A stretch of 55,908 bases of DNA, from assembly GCA_013140715.1 (NCBI GenBank), contig JABFSG010000063.1, positions 1 through 55,908 of the forward strand, given 5' to 3'. The notes beneath the pieces are model-generated. The model saw only the letters and a list, made by a program, of their open reading frames with translations. It had not been told where the DNA came from and searched no databases. A program made the translations under genes and the position numbers. Within the stretch, counting starts at the first letter, position 1. Each line of letters begins with the position of its first letter. Source of the DNA: Nitrospiraceae bacterium (GTDB taxonomy: Bacteria; Nitrospirota; Nitrospiria; Nitrospirales; Nitrospiraceae). This document shows, piece after piece, positions 8,748 to 15,582 of this stretch.

Positions 8748-9312
8748 AAGAAACACATACCCTCGATGCATACTGAGTGGGTTAATGCCATCTCACGTCA
8801 TCGAGGATGCAACGACCTACCGCATGCCGTTCTTGTCACGCGCGGAACTCCCATCGAAATAAAATTCTTTCGATAGATCGGCTATCAGAAGCATCTGACT
8901 CAGCCGGAGACATGAGCGAGAAGAGGGAACATTCATATCGATAGTCCACACTCAGACTATTGAATGACTGTCAGTTTCGATTCGATGTTAAATGCATTTC
9001 TTATTAAGAACAATGATGCCAATCAGCTCTAAGATGGCGACCTCTAATCGTTGTTTATACACAATCAGTGCTGACTTTCCCTGACCTACGTAAGTTACCT
9101 AGGTCTAGCAAGCGCCCAGAAAACGAAGGCCATCTCTCAGGTCAAAAGCCAGCCGAAAAACCCTTACCCATACGATGAAGCGCACGGGTGCGAACCTCCG
9201 CAAAACACTTGCGTGTGACAAGACGCTTAATATTTTTCCCCCATCGACCGATACAGATTTCGACAGATTCTGAGCCCTATCTACTGATCTCACATATAGA
9301 GGAGGACCGATC
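8748..9312. other. Divergent intergenic region
   Basis: About 560 bases between LuxR copy B (minus) and the first bactofilin (plus). It must hold promoters for both. I can point only to the CCTAGGTCT motif at 9098-9106. The short frames crossing it lack ribosome sites and look accidental. Confidence 0.5.
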
Positions 9313-9831
9313 ATGTGGCAGCCCGAGAAGCAGGACACGAGACGTTCGATGCAATCTCTCACGGGTGAAGGTGGACTGACATACCCGAACACCAGGCCGG
9401 AATCGACAGAAGCAGTCGTAGCCTTCATCGGTAAAGGCGTCGAATTCAAAGGAACAATTTCCTACAGCGGGTCTGTGAGAATCGACGGATTGCTCGATGG
9501 GGAGATCCACACGGATGGAACCCTGTTGGTCGGAGAAGAAGCCGTCATCACCGCAAAGGTAACGGCAGGAACCATCGTCTGTATGGGAAAGATCACCGGC
9601 GACGTCGAGGCAAAAGACAAGGTCAAGCTGCAGTCCCCTGCCGTTCTCAATGGCGGGGTGAAGACGCCGATGCTTTCAATAGAAGAGGGAGTGCTCTTCA
9701 ATGGGACGCTCGAAATGACGCAGGCAGTTCGGGAAATGCCTCGCGTAATACCTCGAGAAGTGGTTCGTGAAACGTCGGCCCGTTCCGTCGATGATTCAGA
9801 TGCCACAGTTCTCAAACGAGCCAATGCATAA
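9313..9831 (+). CDS. Bactofilin (polymer-forming cytoskeletal protein), copy 1
   Basis: 172 residues. Bactofilins form nucleotide-free filaments at the inner face of the membrane and scaffold cell-wall or polar proteins. The core (about residues 38-130) has the short beta-helix repeats of the family: AFIGKGVEFKGTISYSG, RIDGLLDGEIHTDGTLLVG, ITAKVTAGTIVCMGKITGDV. Disordered tails at both ends are normal for the family. AGGAGGA lies 6 bases before the ATG. A second bactofilin follows after 107 bases, so the two probably co-polymerise or form separate filaments from one transcript. Confidence 0.93.
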   Translation: MWQPEKQDTRRSMQSLTGEGGLTYPNTRPESTEAVVAFIGKGVEFKGTISYSGSVRIDGLLDGEIHTDGTLLVGEEAVITAKVTAGTIVCMGKITGDVEAKDKVKLQSPAVLNGGVKTPMLSIEEGVLFNGTLEMTQAVREMPRVIPREVVRETSARSVDDSDATVLKRANA

Positions 9832-9938
9832 CGCTAACGAGGCGAAGCCACCATTGGATGCATCGGGTAGAAGGTCGAGCTAGCCAGGAAACCTGACTGC
9901 CCCATCAACGGAAATAGGCCTGTTAGGAGTCTGTCATC

Positions 9939-10382
9939 TTGGTATTCGGAAAAAACCAGGCCGGAACAGCGGCGGAGAAAGAAGAATACTCGTTCATGGG
10001 GAAGGATGTGACCTTCGAAGGAGTCCTGACCGTGGAAGGAAATGTACAGATCGATGGTCGAGTGAAGGGGGAACTCCGCACCACTGGAACCTTGACGATT
10101 GGAGAGCACGCCATCATCAATGGTAATGTCTTGGCAGGAACCTTGATCATGAGCGGTAAAATTGAGGGCAATGTTATTGCGTCTGAAAAAATCAAGATCC
10201 TTAAACCAGGGATCTTGATCGGCGATATCCGCACTCGGGCGATCTCCATTGAAGCGGGTGCCCATTTTCACGGCCAGTCCGATATGGGGTACGATACGCA
10301 GACTGAGAGCCACGGTGGAGCGAGTAAGAACGTTCATGCCCTCCCCGTTTCCCGCAGGAACCAACGCGCGAAAAACGACTAG
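9939..10382 (+). CDS. Bactofilin, copy 2
   Basis: 147 residues with the same right-handed beta-helix core (SFMGKDVTFEGVLTVEGNVQ, IDGRVKGELRTTGTLTIGE, INGNVLAGTLIMSGKIEGNV). The start is a TTG at 9939 placed nine bases after TAGGAG; no ATG fits the conserved N-terminus. The C-terminal tail is rich in Gly, Ser and basic residues. The core is recognisably related to copy 1 but far from identical, so this is an old duplication. Confidence 0.92.
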   Translation: MVFGKNQAGTAAEKEEYSFMGKDVTFEGVLTVEGNVQIDGRVKGELRTTGTLTIGEHAIINGNVLAGTLIMSGKIEGNVIASEKIKILKPGILIGDIRTRAISIEAGAHFHGQSDMGYDTQTESHGGASKNVHALPVSRRNQRAKND

Positions 10383-10451
10383 CCTCCTTTGAGAAGCTGT
10401 CGTACAAGACCCTGCGGACCACTGGACTCACAATGGCACCCTCCTCACAGA

Positions 10452-10666
10452 TTAACCCGCATTATTCACGAAGGTTCGCGACGAAACCGGCAAGACGCCA
10501 AGCGAGACGGGTGCGCGGAGGCCAGGGGACTGGCTCCGCCGTCTGCGGCGGTGCCAGTCCCCACCAGTATGCCGACCGAGCGAGGGACAAGCCCACCCGC
10601 CGCCAGGCTTGTTGCAGCGGCATATCGGCGGTTGCCGCAGAAGCCTTCGCGAATGATGCGGGTTAA
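10452..10666. repeat. E2 element, copy a (about 215 bp, inverted ends)
   Basis: The ends are 23-bp inverted repeats with 21 matches (TTAACCCGCATTATTCACG at the left, reading inward). The 10475-10520 stretch, including AGACGCCAAGCGAGACGGG, matches the minus strand of a second copy at 38291-38495. The other end (GTTGCNGNAGNCC) also matches that copy, while the middle of the two copies differs. The middle here holds a strong hairpin (10525-10562). With conserved ends, a variable core and no gene, it resembles a miniature mobile element. Confidence 0.7.
10525..10562. repeat. Strong 17-bp hairpin inside E2a
   Basis: GGGGACTGGCTCCGCCG, a four-base loop (TCTG), then CGGCGGTGCCAGTCCCC. All but one of 17 pairs are canonical. 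No T run follows on either strand, so it is not a standard terminator. Confidence 0.75.
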
Positions 10667-10743
10667 GGTTCCGACACATTCGACCGACAAGAGATTGCAC
10701 CACCCACAGAGAACACCGATCGGCACAGTGGACCAGCAGCACC

Positions 10744-11613
10744 ATGGATACAACAATACCTCACGCTCACAACGTAGGAATGCCGGAGCAGATTGAGCGG
10801 GCCTTAGCCGAACGGATCGACAAGGATCGGATCGAGCTTCCCGTGTTGCCGCAAGTCGCCGGCCGGGTCATGGCTCTGGCGAACGACCCATCCGCAGATG
10901 CAGCCCGTCTGTCAGCCCTCATTCACCAGGACCAGGCACTGGCAGCCCATGTGCTGAGAATTGCCAATTCACCGGCCTATATGCCTCGGACTCCGATTGC
11001 CTCGCTCCAACATGCCGTCGCCATGCTCGGAGTCAATCAACTGTCGGAGATCGCCGTCACAATTTCTTTGAAAAGTGCCGCCGTAAAGATCCCGGGTCAT
11101 GAAACGGAAGTACGGCAACTCTGGCGTCACGCGCTGGCCAGCGGAGCCTACGCCAAAGAGATCGCGCGCATGCGTCGCTACAATGTTGAAAGCGCGTACC
11201 TGTGCGGGCTCCTGCATGCCGTTGGGAAACCGGTCGTACTCAAGACCGTCGCAACCATTTCCGCAGAACTGCATATCCCGCTCAAACCTCACGAAGTCAT
11301 CTCGTTCCTCGACGGCTACCATTCCCGCATCGGCAGCTTAATCGCAACTGAATGGGCCTTACCCCCACAGGTCGCTGAAGCCATCACCTACTATTGGGCC
11401 TATGAGCAGGCAACATCGCATCGGCAAGAAGCCATGATGACCTGCCTGGCAGACCGATTGGCAACCTATCTCCTCGTTCCCGATTCCTTCGATGCCAGCA
11501 CCCTGCGCGAACACAGTGTCTTTGCCGATCTCAACCTCTACCCCAACGATATTGAGACCCTCCTCAATCTGAACGAGAAGATTCTCCATCTCGTGGACAC
11601 GATGGCGCAATGA
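10744..11613 (+). CDS. HDOD-domain protein
   Basis: 289 residues. HDOD domains are HD-like helical bundles that usually lack catalysis and act in signal transduction. The N-terminal part has the family hallmark LPVLPQVAGRVMALAND, then LIHQDQALAAHVLRIANS and SLQHAVAMLG. A region around residues 120-220 (LWRHALASGAYAKEIAR, LCGLLHAVGKPV) follows the usual pattern. No receiver, GGDEF or EAL domain is fused. I kept the ATG at 10744; the ATG at 10780 has a ribosome-site-like TAGGA too close to it. The stop overlaps the start of the transhydrogenase by four bases, so the two are translated together. Confidence 0.88.
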   Translation: MDTTIPHAHNVGMPEQIERALAERIDKDRIELPVLPQVAGRVMALANDPSADAARLSALIHQDQALAAHVLRIANSPAYMPRTPIASLQHAVAMLGVNQLSEIAVTISLKSAAVKIPGHETEVRQLWRHALASGAYAKEIARMRRYNVESAYLCGLLHAVGKPVVLKTVATISAELHIPLKPHEVISFLDGYHSRIGSLIATEWALPPQVAEAITYYWAYEQATSHRQEAMMTCLADRLATYLLVPDSFDASTLREHSVFADLNLYPNDIETLLNLNEKILHLVDTMAQ

Positions 11614-13025
11614 GCACCGTGATTCACTACGACATTGTGGTGATCGGAAGCGGTCCGGCCGGCCAAAAGGCCGCCATCCAGGGCGCCAAAGCCGGCAAAC
11701 ATGTGGCGATGATCGAACGAGAGCCTGGCGTAGGGGGCGGTTGTGTGTACCGAGGAACAATTCCAAGCAAAACGCTTCGGGAAAGTGCGCTGCAAATGGA
11801 CCGGATGAAACGGTCTTCGACCGCACTGGGCAAGCAGATCCCTTCGAACGTTTTGGTGTCCACACTGATGCGTCGCTTGGATGAGGTCGTCACCTCACAT
11901 GGCGATTATATGATGAACCAGCTGACGCGCAACGGCATCACGTTGTTCCATGGCCGAGCCAACTTCTGTTCCGACCGACTGATCGAACTGCTTACGGTCG
12001 ACGGCATGACACAAATGCTCACCGCCGACACGATCGTCATTGCCACAGGATCCAGGCCACGCGCACCGGTCGAGATTCCGATCGACCATGAACATATTCT
12101 GGACAGTGATTCTATTCTCTCGATGATCTATTTGCCGCGTTCCCTGACTGTATTGGGAGGCGGCATCATTGCATCGGAGTATGCATCGATCTTCGCTGCG
12201 CTCGGTGTGCAGGTCACCATGATCGACAAGGCGGATCGCCCCCTTCAGTTTTTCGATGAGGAACTCATCCGCACGTTCATGCAAAGCTTCGAACTCGACG
12301 GCGGTCGTTATTGCGGGGGGCAGAAAATCAAAACCATCCAGTGGGACGGCATCTCTCAAGTAGTGACGACACTCCAGGACGGGCAGGTATTCACGAGCGA
12401 TAAAATGCTCGTGGCGTTGGGAAGACAGGCAAATCTTGAAGATCTCAGTATCAGCGCCGCCGGCTTGACCCTCACAGAAAAAGGAATGTTGGTCGTCAAT
12501 GAACATTGCCAGACAGCGATTCCACACATTTACGGCGTCGGCGATCTCATCGGTCCCCCAGGCTTGGCCTCCACCGCCATGGAACAGGGACGACGTGCGG
12601 TCTGCCACGCCCTGGGTCTCTCGGAGGGACAAGGCGCAAGCATCATTCCAGTCGGAATTTATACGATCCCAGAGATGGCCAGCATCGGACTCGATGAGGC
12701 GGCGGCTCATGTGCGCTATCGAGGAATCCTGGTAGGCCGGTCGCGATTTAACGAGATCGCCCGCGGCCAGATCTCGGATATTCGCAACGGATTATTGAAG
12801 TTGATCGCTGACCCGACAGGCGAACACCTACTCGGTATCCAAATTGTCGGGGAAGGCGCGACGGAACTGATTCATCTCGGTCAGATGGCGCTGCAACATG
12901 CAGCCACGATCGACTCCTTTGTCGAGAACATCTTCAACTTTCCGACGTTGGCTGAAACCTATCGCGTCGCTGCGCTTGATATCGTGGGCCAACGTCAAAG
13001 ACTTCGAGCCTCGATCGCTGCATAA
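11610..13025 (+). CDS. sthA: Soluble (Si-specific) NAD(P)+ transhydrogenase
   Basis: 471 residues, the family length. It interconverts NADPH + NAD+ with NADP+ + NADH in the cytosol using FAD. The FAD-binding motif is GSGPAG at residues 13-18. The active-site region reads GGGCVYRGTIPSK: one Cys is kept and the second is replaced by Thr, which separates SthA from disulfide reductases such as lipoamide dehydrogenase. A second nucleotide motif (TVLGGGIIASEYASIFAALG) and the C-terminal dimer domain with a family-typical FPTLAETYRVAA are present. It overlaps the HDOD gene by ATGA, an unusual partnership. Confidence 0.93.
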   Translation: MSTVIHYDIVVIGSGPAGQKAAIQGAKAGKHVAMIEREPGVGGGCVYRGTIPSKTLRESALQMDRMKRSSTALGKQIPSNVLVSTLMRRLDEVVTSHGDYMMNQLTRNGITLFHGRANFCSDRLIELLTVDGMTQMLTADTIVIATGSRPRAPVEIPIDHEHILDSDSILSMIYLPRSLTVLGGGIIASEYASIFAALGVQVTMIDKADRPLQFFDEELIRTFMQSFELDGGRYCGGQKIKTIQWDGISQVVTTLQDGQVFTSDKMLVALGRQANLEDLSISAAGLTLTEKGMLVVNEHCQTAIPHIYGVGDLIGPPGLASTAMEQGRRAVCHALGLSEGQGASIIPVGIYTIPEMASIGLDEAAAHVRYRGILVGRSRFNEIARGQISDIRNGLLKLIADPTGEHLLGIQIVGEGATELIHLGQMALQHAATIDSFVENIFNFPTLAETYRVAALDIVGQRQRLRASIAA

Positions 13026-13041
13026 CACCAGCGAGACTATT

Positions 13042-13115
13042 CGTGAAGCGTCGTTCGTGAAACGTGAAGCGCAAGCGGTGTGTGCTGCTCCTTCGCTTCA
13101 CGAGATACGCTTCAC
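13042..13115. terminator. GTGAAGCG hairpin between convergent genes
   Basis: CGTGAAGCG (13042-13050) pairs perfectly with CGCTTCACG (13094-13102). A second GTGAAGCG (13064-13071) can pair with CGCTTCAC (13108-13115). It lies between the stops of sthA and the convergent ferritin-like gene. There is no T run, so termination in both directions is only an inference from position. Confidence 0.4.
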
Positions 13116-13696
13116 AAATGTATCGACTGTGCCGACAATCCCACCGCAAGAAAACGCCTGTCGATCACGTCGAGGATATGTCGGCGCAGTTCATCCCGAA
13201 AGGGCCCGAAACTCTCAGCCTGCAGATACCGGTCGACCGTACGAGGCAGCCGCCTCCGCCAGGCCTGTGCCGCCTGCCTTGCACCATCTGCAACAGATCC
13301 GCCGCGAGCAAGAATCCTATGAACCTCAACTTCAAAAAACCCTACATGGACTTCTTCATCTTCTAAGATGGAAATCAAATCAGGCCGCAATCCGACTAAC
13401 AATCGCGCAAATTCCAATCCCAGCGTTTCATACCCGTAGAGATGGACCGCGAGGACTCTCCATTGATTGGGCATACGAGGAAGCGCCGACTTACCGTGCG
13501 AGCTCGTTCCCAGCAACAGCTCAAACTGCTTGAGGTGTTCGGCCTCTTCTTCCTCATGACGGCGCAAAAACTGCAGTACTGCGGGCGGAACATCCTGCGC
13601 TTGCGCAGAACGTACCGCCCACAAGGCCATCGCCTCCGCCTTGAGAAATTGCTCCAAGATCGCCCGTTCGCAGCTGGAAGGCAGGGGATGAATCAT
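13112..13696 (-). CDS. Ferritin-like diiron-domain protein
   Basis: 194 residues, helical. The four-helix diiron signature is visible as two half-sites: Glu21 followed by E51xxH54 (EEEEAEHLKQF), and Glu90 or Glu95 (YGYETLGLEFARLL) followed by E114xxH117 (LEDEEVHVGFFE). This is the carboxylate/His ligand set of rubrerythrin- and COQ7-like proteins. No rubredoxin domain or signal peptide is present. Possible roles are iron oxidation, peroxide handling or a hydroxylase; the sequence does not decide. It is convergent with sthA. Confidence 0.7.
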   Translation of the reverse strand: MIHPLPSSCERAILEQFLKAEAMALWAVRSAQAQDVPPAVLQFLRRHEEEEAEHLKQFELLLGTSSHGKSALPRMPNQWRVLAVHLYGYETLGLEFARLLVGLRPDLISILEDEEVHVGFFEVEVHRILARGGSVADGARQAAQAWRRRLPRTVDRYLQAESFGPFRDELRRHILDVIDRRFLAVGLSAQSIHL

Positions 13697-13769
13697 GTGC
13701 CCAGCTTATCGGAAGGACGGGACGAAACCAACACCTAATAGGATGCTCATGCGGTTGTCCGGTGTATTT

Positions 13770-13857
13770 GGTTTGTCTTGTTTGTCTGGTTTATCGGGTC
13801 TGTCTGGTTAGTTTCGTTCAACCAAAAACCAGATGGACCAGACAAACAAAATAAACC
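13770..13857. repeat. T/G-rich inverted repeat (GTTTGTCTGGTTT family)
   Basis: Bases 13770-13795 (GTTTGTCTTGTTTGTCTGGT and neighbours) return inverted at 13832-13857 with about 22 of 26 matches. The arms are themselves tandem runs of GTTTGTCTG-like units. Related T/G-rich runs occur at 14497-14570, about 51490-51545 and about 52437-52500. Confidence 0.65.
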
Positions 13858-13931
13858 AGATCAATCAGATGCAGTAGACACTCTTCAAATCATTCCTGTA
13901 TCATACCGCCCGCTCACGTACCATCGTTTCC

Positions 13932-14007
13932 GGCGGTGTAGCTCAGTTGGTAGAGCAGCGGACTCATAAGCCGCGGGTCCCCCGTTCAATCCGGGGCACC
14001 GCCACCA
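13932..14007 (+). tRNA. tRNA with CAU anticodon (Met elongator or Ile2)
   Basis: A complete 76-base cloverleaf including an encoded CCA. Acceptor stem GGCGGTG pairs with CACCGCC (7 of 7), the D arm is GCTC/GAGC, the T arm is CCCCG/CGGGG around TTCAATC, and the discriminator base is A. The anticodon loop CTCATAA gives CAU. The base pair closing that loop (31-39) is A-G, so only four of five anticodon-stem pairs are canonical. CAU is used by elongator Met tRNA and by Ile2 tRNA after lysidine modification. It is not the initiator, since the anticodon stem lacks the GGG/CCC run. Confidence 0.93.
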
Positions 14008-14029
14008 AATCACACTTCGCTGGGTTTCT

Positions 14030-14212
14030 CTACTCGCAACATCCGCCTGTGAAGACCTGCCGCTGTCGAAAGATACAGCGGCAACGTTCGCACAGTTCAA
14101 CGGTTGAATGGGCCGCCCGATCGACGCAGGCAACTCCTCCGTAGACCGTTGCCCCGCAGTCAAAACAGATGCCGACGACTGGACTGTCTACTCTACGCTC
14201 TTGGGTCAGCAT
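14030..14212 (-). CDS. Small zinc-ribbon protein
   Basis: 60 residues with two Cys pairs, CFDCGATVYGG and CERCRCIF, about 25 residues apart, enough to bind one zinc. GAGGA lies nine bases before the ATG. Its start overlaps the end of the next small gene by 20 bases, so they are probably co-translated. I recognise no specific family; short zinc ribbons often bind nucleic acid or other proteins. No signal peptide. Confidence 0.55.
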   Translation of the reverse strand: MLTQERRVDSPVVGICFDCGATVYGGVACVDRAAHSTVELCERCRCIFRQRQVFTGGCCE

Positions 14213-14441
14213 GGAGCACCATCCTCGTATTCGGGCGAACGCGCCGATTGCAGACGGTAGACATGAATTCCTGTCTACCTTTTACGCTCACGAGATTCCG
14301 CCATAACCACACAAATAACGGCTCCGATTTGACCCGATACAACTCCCCCTTCACCTCGTGTAACTGCCCATTCAATACATCCACCGTTCGCTTCAAATCA
14401 GCGAGCCGGTCTGCCCTAAGGGATCGTCCTGCTGTGAGCAT
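14193..14441 (-). CDS. Small coiled-coil protein, unknown
   Basis: 82 residues. The first half is helical with heptad-like spacing (DLKRTVDVLNGQLHEVKGEL); the second half is basic. A very strong ribosome site (GAGGAGGGAGG) stands just before the ATG, which is the main reason to call it real. It lies between the XRE-S24 repressor and the zinc-ribbon gene on the same strand. No family recognised. Confidence 0.5.
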   Translation of the reverse strand: MLTAGRSLRADRLADLKRTVDVLNGQLHEVKGELYRVKSEPLFVWLWRNLVSVKGRQEFMSTVCNRRVRPNTRMVLHADPRA

Positions 14442-14496
14442 CTTGCCCTCCCTCCTCTCAATGACAGGCTATTGACAAAGTCTGCCAGCTTGTCTT

Positions 14497-14570
14497 GTTC
14501 ATTTGGTATATTTGGTGTGTCTCGTTTGTTTGGTTCGAAGAACGGAAGAAACCAGATAGCCCAAATGAAC
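14497..14570. repeat. T/G-rich inverted repeat, second copy
   Basis: GTTCATTTGG (14497-14506) is exactly inverted as CCAAATGAAC (14561-14570), with T/G-rich runs inside. It sits right after the repressor stop and could act as a stem in its transcript. Same composition and design as the repeat at 13770-13857, so this family brackets the tRNA and the two small genes. Confidence 0.6.
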
Positions 14571-14578
14571 CGCATTCG

Positions 14579-15124
14579 TTACACCGCACAATGTCGAATC
14601 ACACCGATGAGAAGACCTTCGATCTGAAACGTATCTGACGGTTTCACGATAATCGGCTGCATCGCCGCGTTCGCAGGGTGCAGCTCAATGTGCGAATCCT
14701 TTTTAAAGTAGGTCTTGATCGTCGCATCATGATTGACCAGCGCGACGATGGTCTGCCCGTTCCTGGCGGTCTCCTGTTTCCGCACCACCACAAGATCGCC
14801 CGGCAGAATACCGTCATCTTTCATCGATTCCCCCTTGACCCGAAGCGCGAACGTATCTCCACCGCGTAGCATGCTGGGCGGCACATCTATGAGCTCAGAC
14901 TGCTGCACCGGTTCGATCGGCGAGCCGGCTGCCACCATTCCTGCCATGGAGATTTCAGACGATCGCCCTAACTGGTCGATCGCGACCTTCACCATGCCAG
15001 GAATCCGCCGCATACCCGCTTCATATCGCGCCACCGACACACGTGTGGTTCGCAATGCATCGGCCAATTGCTGCTGTGTGAGGCCGAGCTGTTCCCGAAG
15101 ACGTTTTAAATCGGCAGGCTTCAT
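14579..15124 (-). CDS. XRE-S24 (LexA-like) self-cleaving repressor
   Basis: 181 residues. An N-terminal Cro/CI-type helix-turn-helix (residues 5-52, LTQQQLADALRTTRVSVARYE) is fused to a LexA-type autoprotease. The cleavage bond Ala66-Gly67 (MVAAGSP), the nucleophile Ser100 (GESMKDDG) and the general base Lys137 (ATIKTYF) are all present. Ser and Lys are 37 residues apart, as in E. coli LexA. It should therefore be inactivated by RecA-stimulated self-cleavage after DNA damage. LexA proper has a winged helix instead, so this is either the SOS repressor with a different DNA-binding domain or a phage-type repressor. A perfect palindrome overlaps its promoter, implying autoregulation. Confidence 0.88.
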   Translation of the reverse strand: MKPADLKRLREQLGLTQQQLADALRTTRVSVARYEAGMRRIPGMVKVAIDQLGRSSEISMAGMVAAGSPIEPVQQSELIDVPPSMLRGGDTFALRVKGESMKDDGILPGDLVVVRKQETARNGQTIVALVNHDATIKTYFKKDSHIELHPANAAMQPIIVKPSDTFQIEGLLIGVIRHCAV

Positions 15125-15126
15125 GG

Positions 15127-15143
15127 TGTAACCAATGGTTACA
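15127..15143. promoter_or_regulatory. Perfect 17-bp palindromic operator
   Basis: TGTAACC-AAT-GGTTACA, two perfect 7-bp arms around a 3-base spacer, ends two bases from the repressor start codon. It covers the expected -10 region downstream of the TTGACA box. It is the natural site for the XRE-S24 protein and would shut its own promoter. Confidence 0.75.
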
Positions 15144-15158
15144 TAAACAGCGACTCCC

Positions 15159-15164
15159 TGTCAA
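15159..15164 (-). promoter_or_regulatory. -35 box of the XRE-S24 repressor
   Basis: Consensus TTGACA on the minus strand. At a 17-base spacing the -10 would be TAACCA, inside the palindromic operator, and transcription would begin close to or inside the start codon region, giving a very short leader. Confidence 0.5.
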
Positions 15165-15582
15165 GCGCTCTGAATGGACTCCTTACAATGGATCAGAAAC
15201 TACTTTCCAGGAGCGATGTCTGTGCATAACTCACCTTCGAACGGCTCTCCCAGCACTGCAATTCAGAATCGTGATGCACGATATGCCTATGTCTACCTAG
15301 GGTTTGTTGTTTCTCACTGATTTTCCTGAGAGCACCCCTATATCTTGTGGTGTACAGCTCTCTTCAACCAATGCATGTTTTTTAGGCAATCACGTCTCCG
15401 ATACCGAAAAATGCGCAGTGTTTGGGCAGTGCAGCTGGCTTATGAACAGACTTATCCACAGAAGTTGGGGAGAGGGTTTCGCAGATATTTTCCTTGACGT
15501 TTCTTATATGTCTTGGTCGTTTCCTCCTTGGCGATTACCTAAACTCCGTGGAAAATGATTTAGAAGAAGTTCGATAGTTACC
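15165..15582. other. Gene-free stretch with one DnaA-box match
   Basis: About 420 bases, richer in A+T than its neighbours. It contains a single consensus DnaA box (TTATCCACA, 15452-15460) and a CCTATGTCTAC motif (15286-15296). No array of boxes or AT-rich repeats is present, so an origin is not supported. The 84-codon plus-strand frame at 15304 looks accidental. Confidence 0.5.

Larger units (their letters stand above)
10383..10743. other. Intergenic region filled by an inverted-repeat element
   Basis: 360 bases between bactofilin 2 and the HDOD gene. Most of it is the E2 element at 10452-10666. Frames that run through it on both strands follow the repeat and do not resemble proteins. No terminator with a T run is visible after the bactofilin. 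Confidence 0.6.

Noticed and set aside
10383-10796. Overlapping frames on both strands between bactofilin 2 and the HDOD gene
   Set aside because: They follow the E2 repeat and its hairpin; none has a ribosome site or protein-like sequence.
15304-15558. 84-codon plus-strand frame
   Set aside because: No ribosome site, random composition, lies in the gene-free stretch next to a DnaA-box match.
15165-15582. Replication origin
   Set aside because: Only one DnaA box, no AT-rich unwinding repeats and no dnaA or dnaN nearby.
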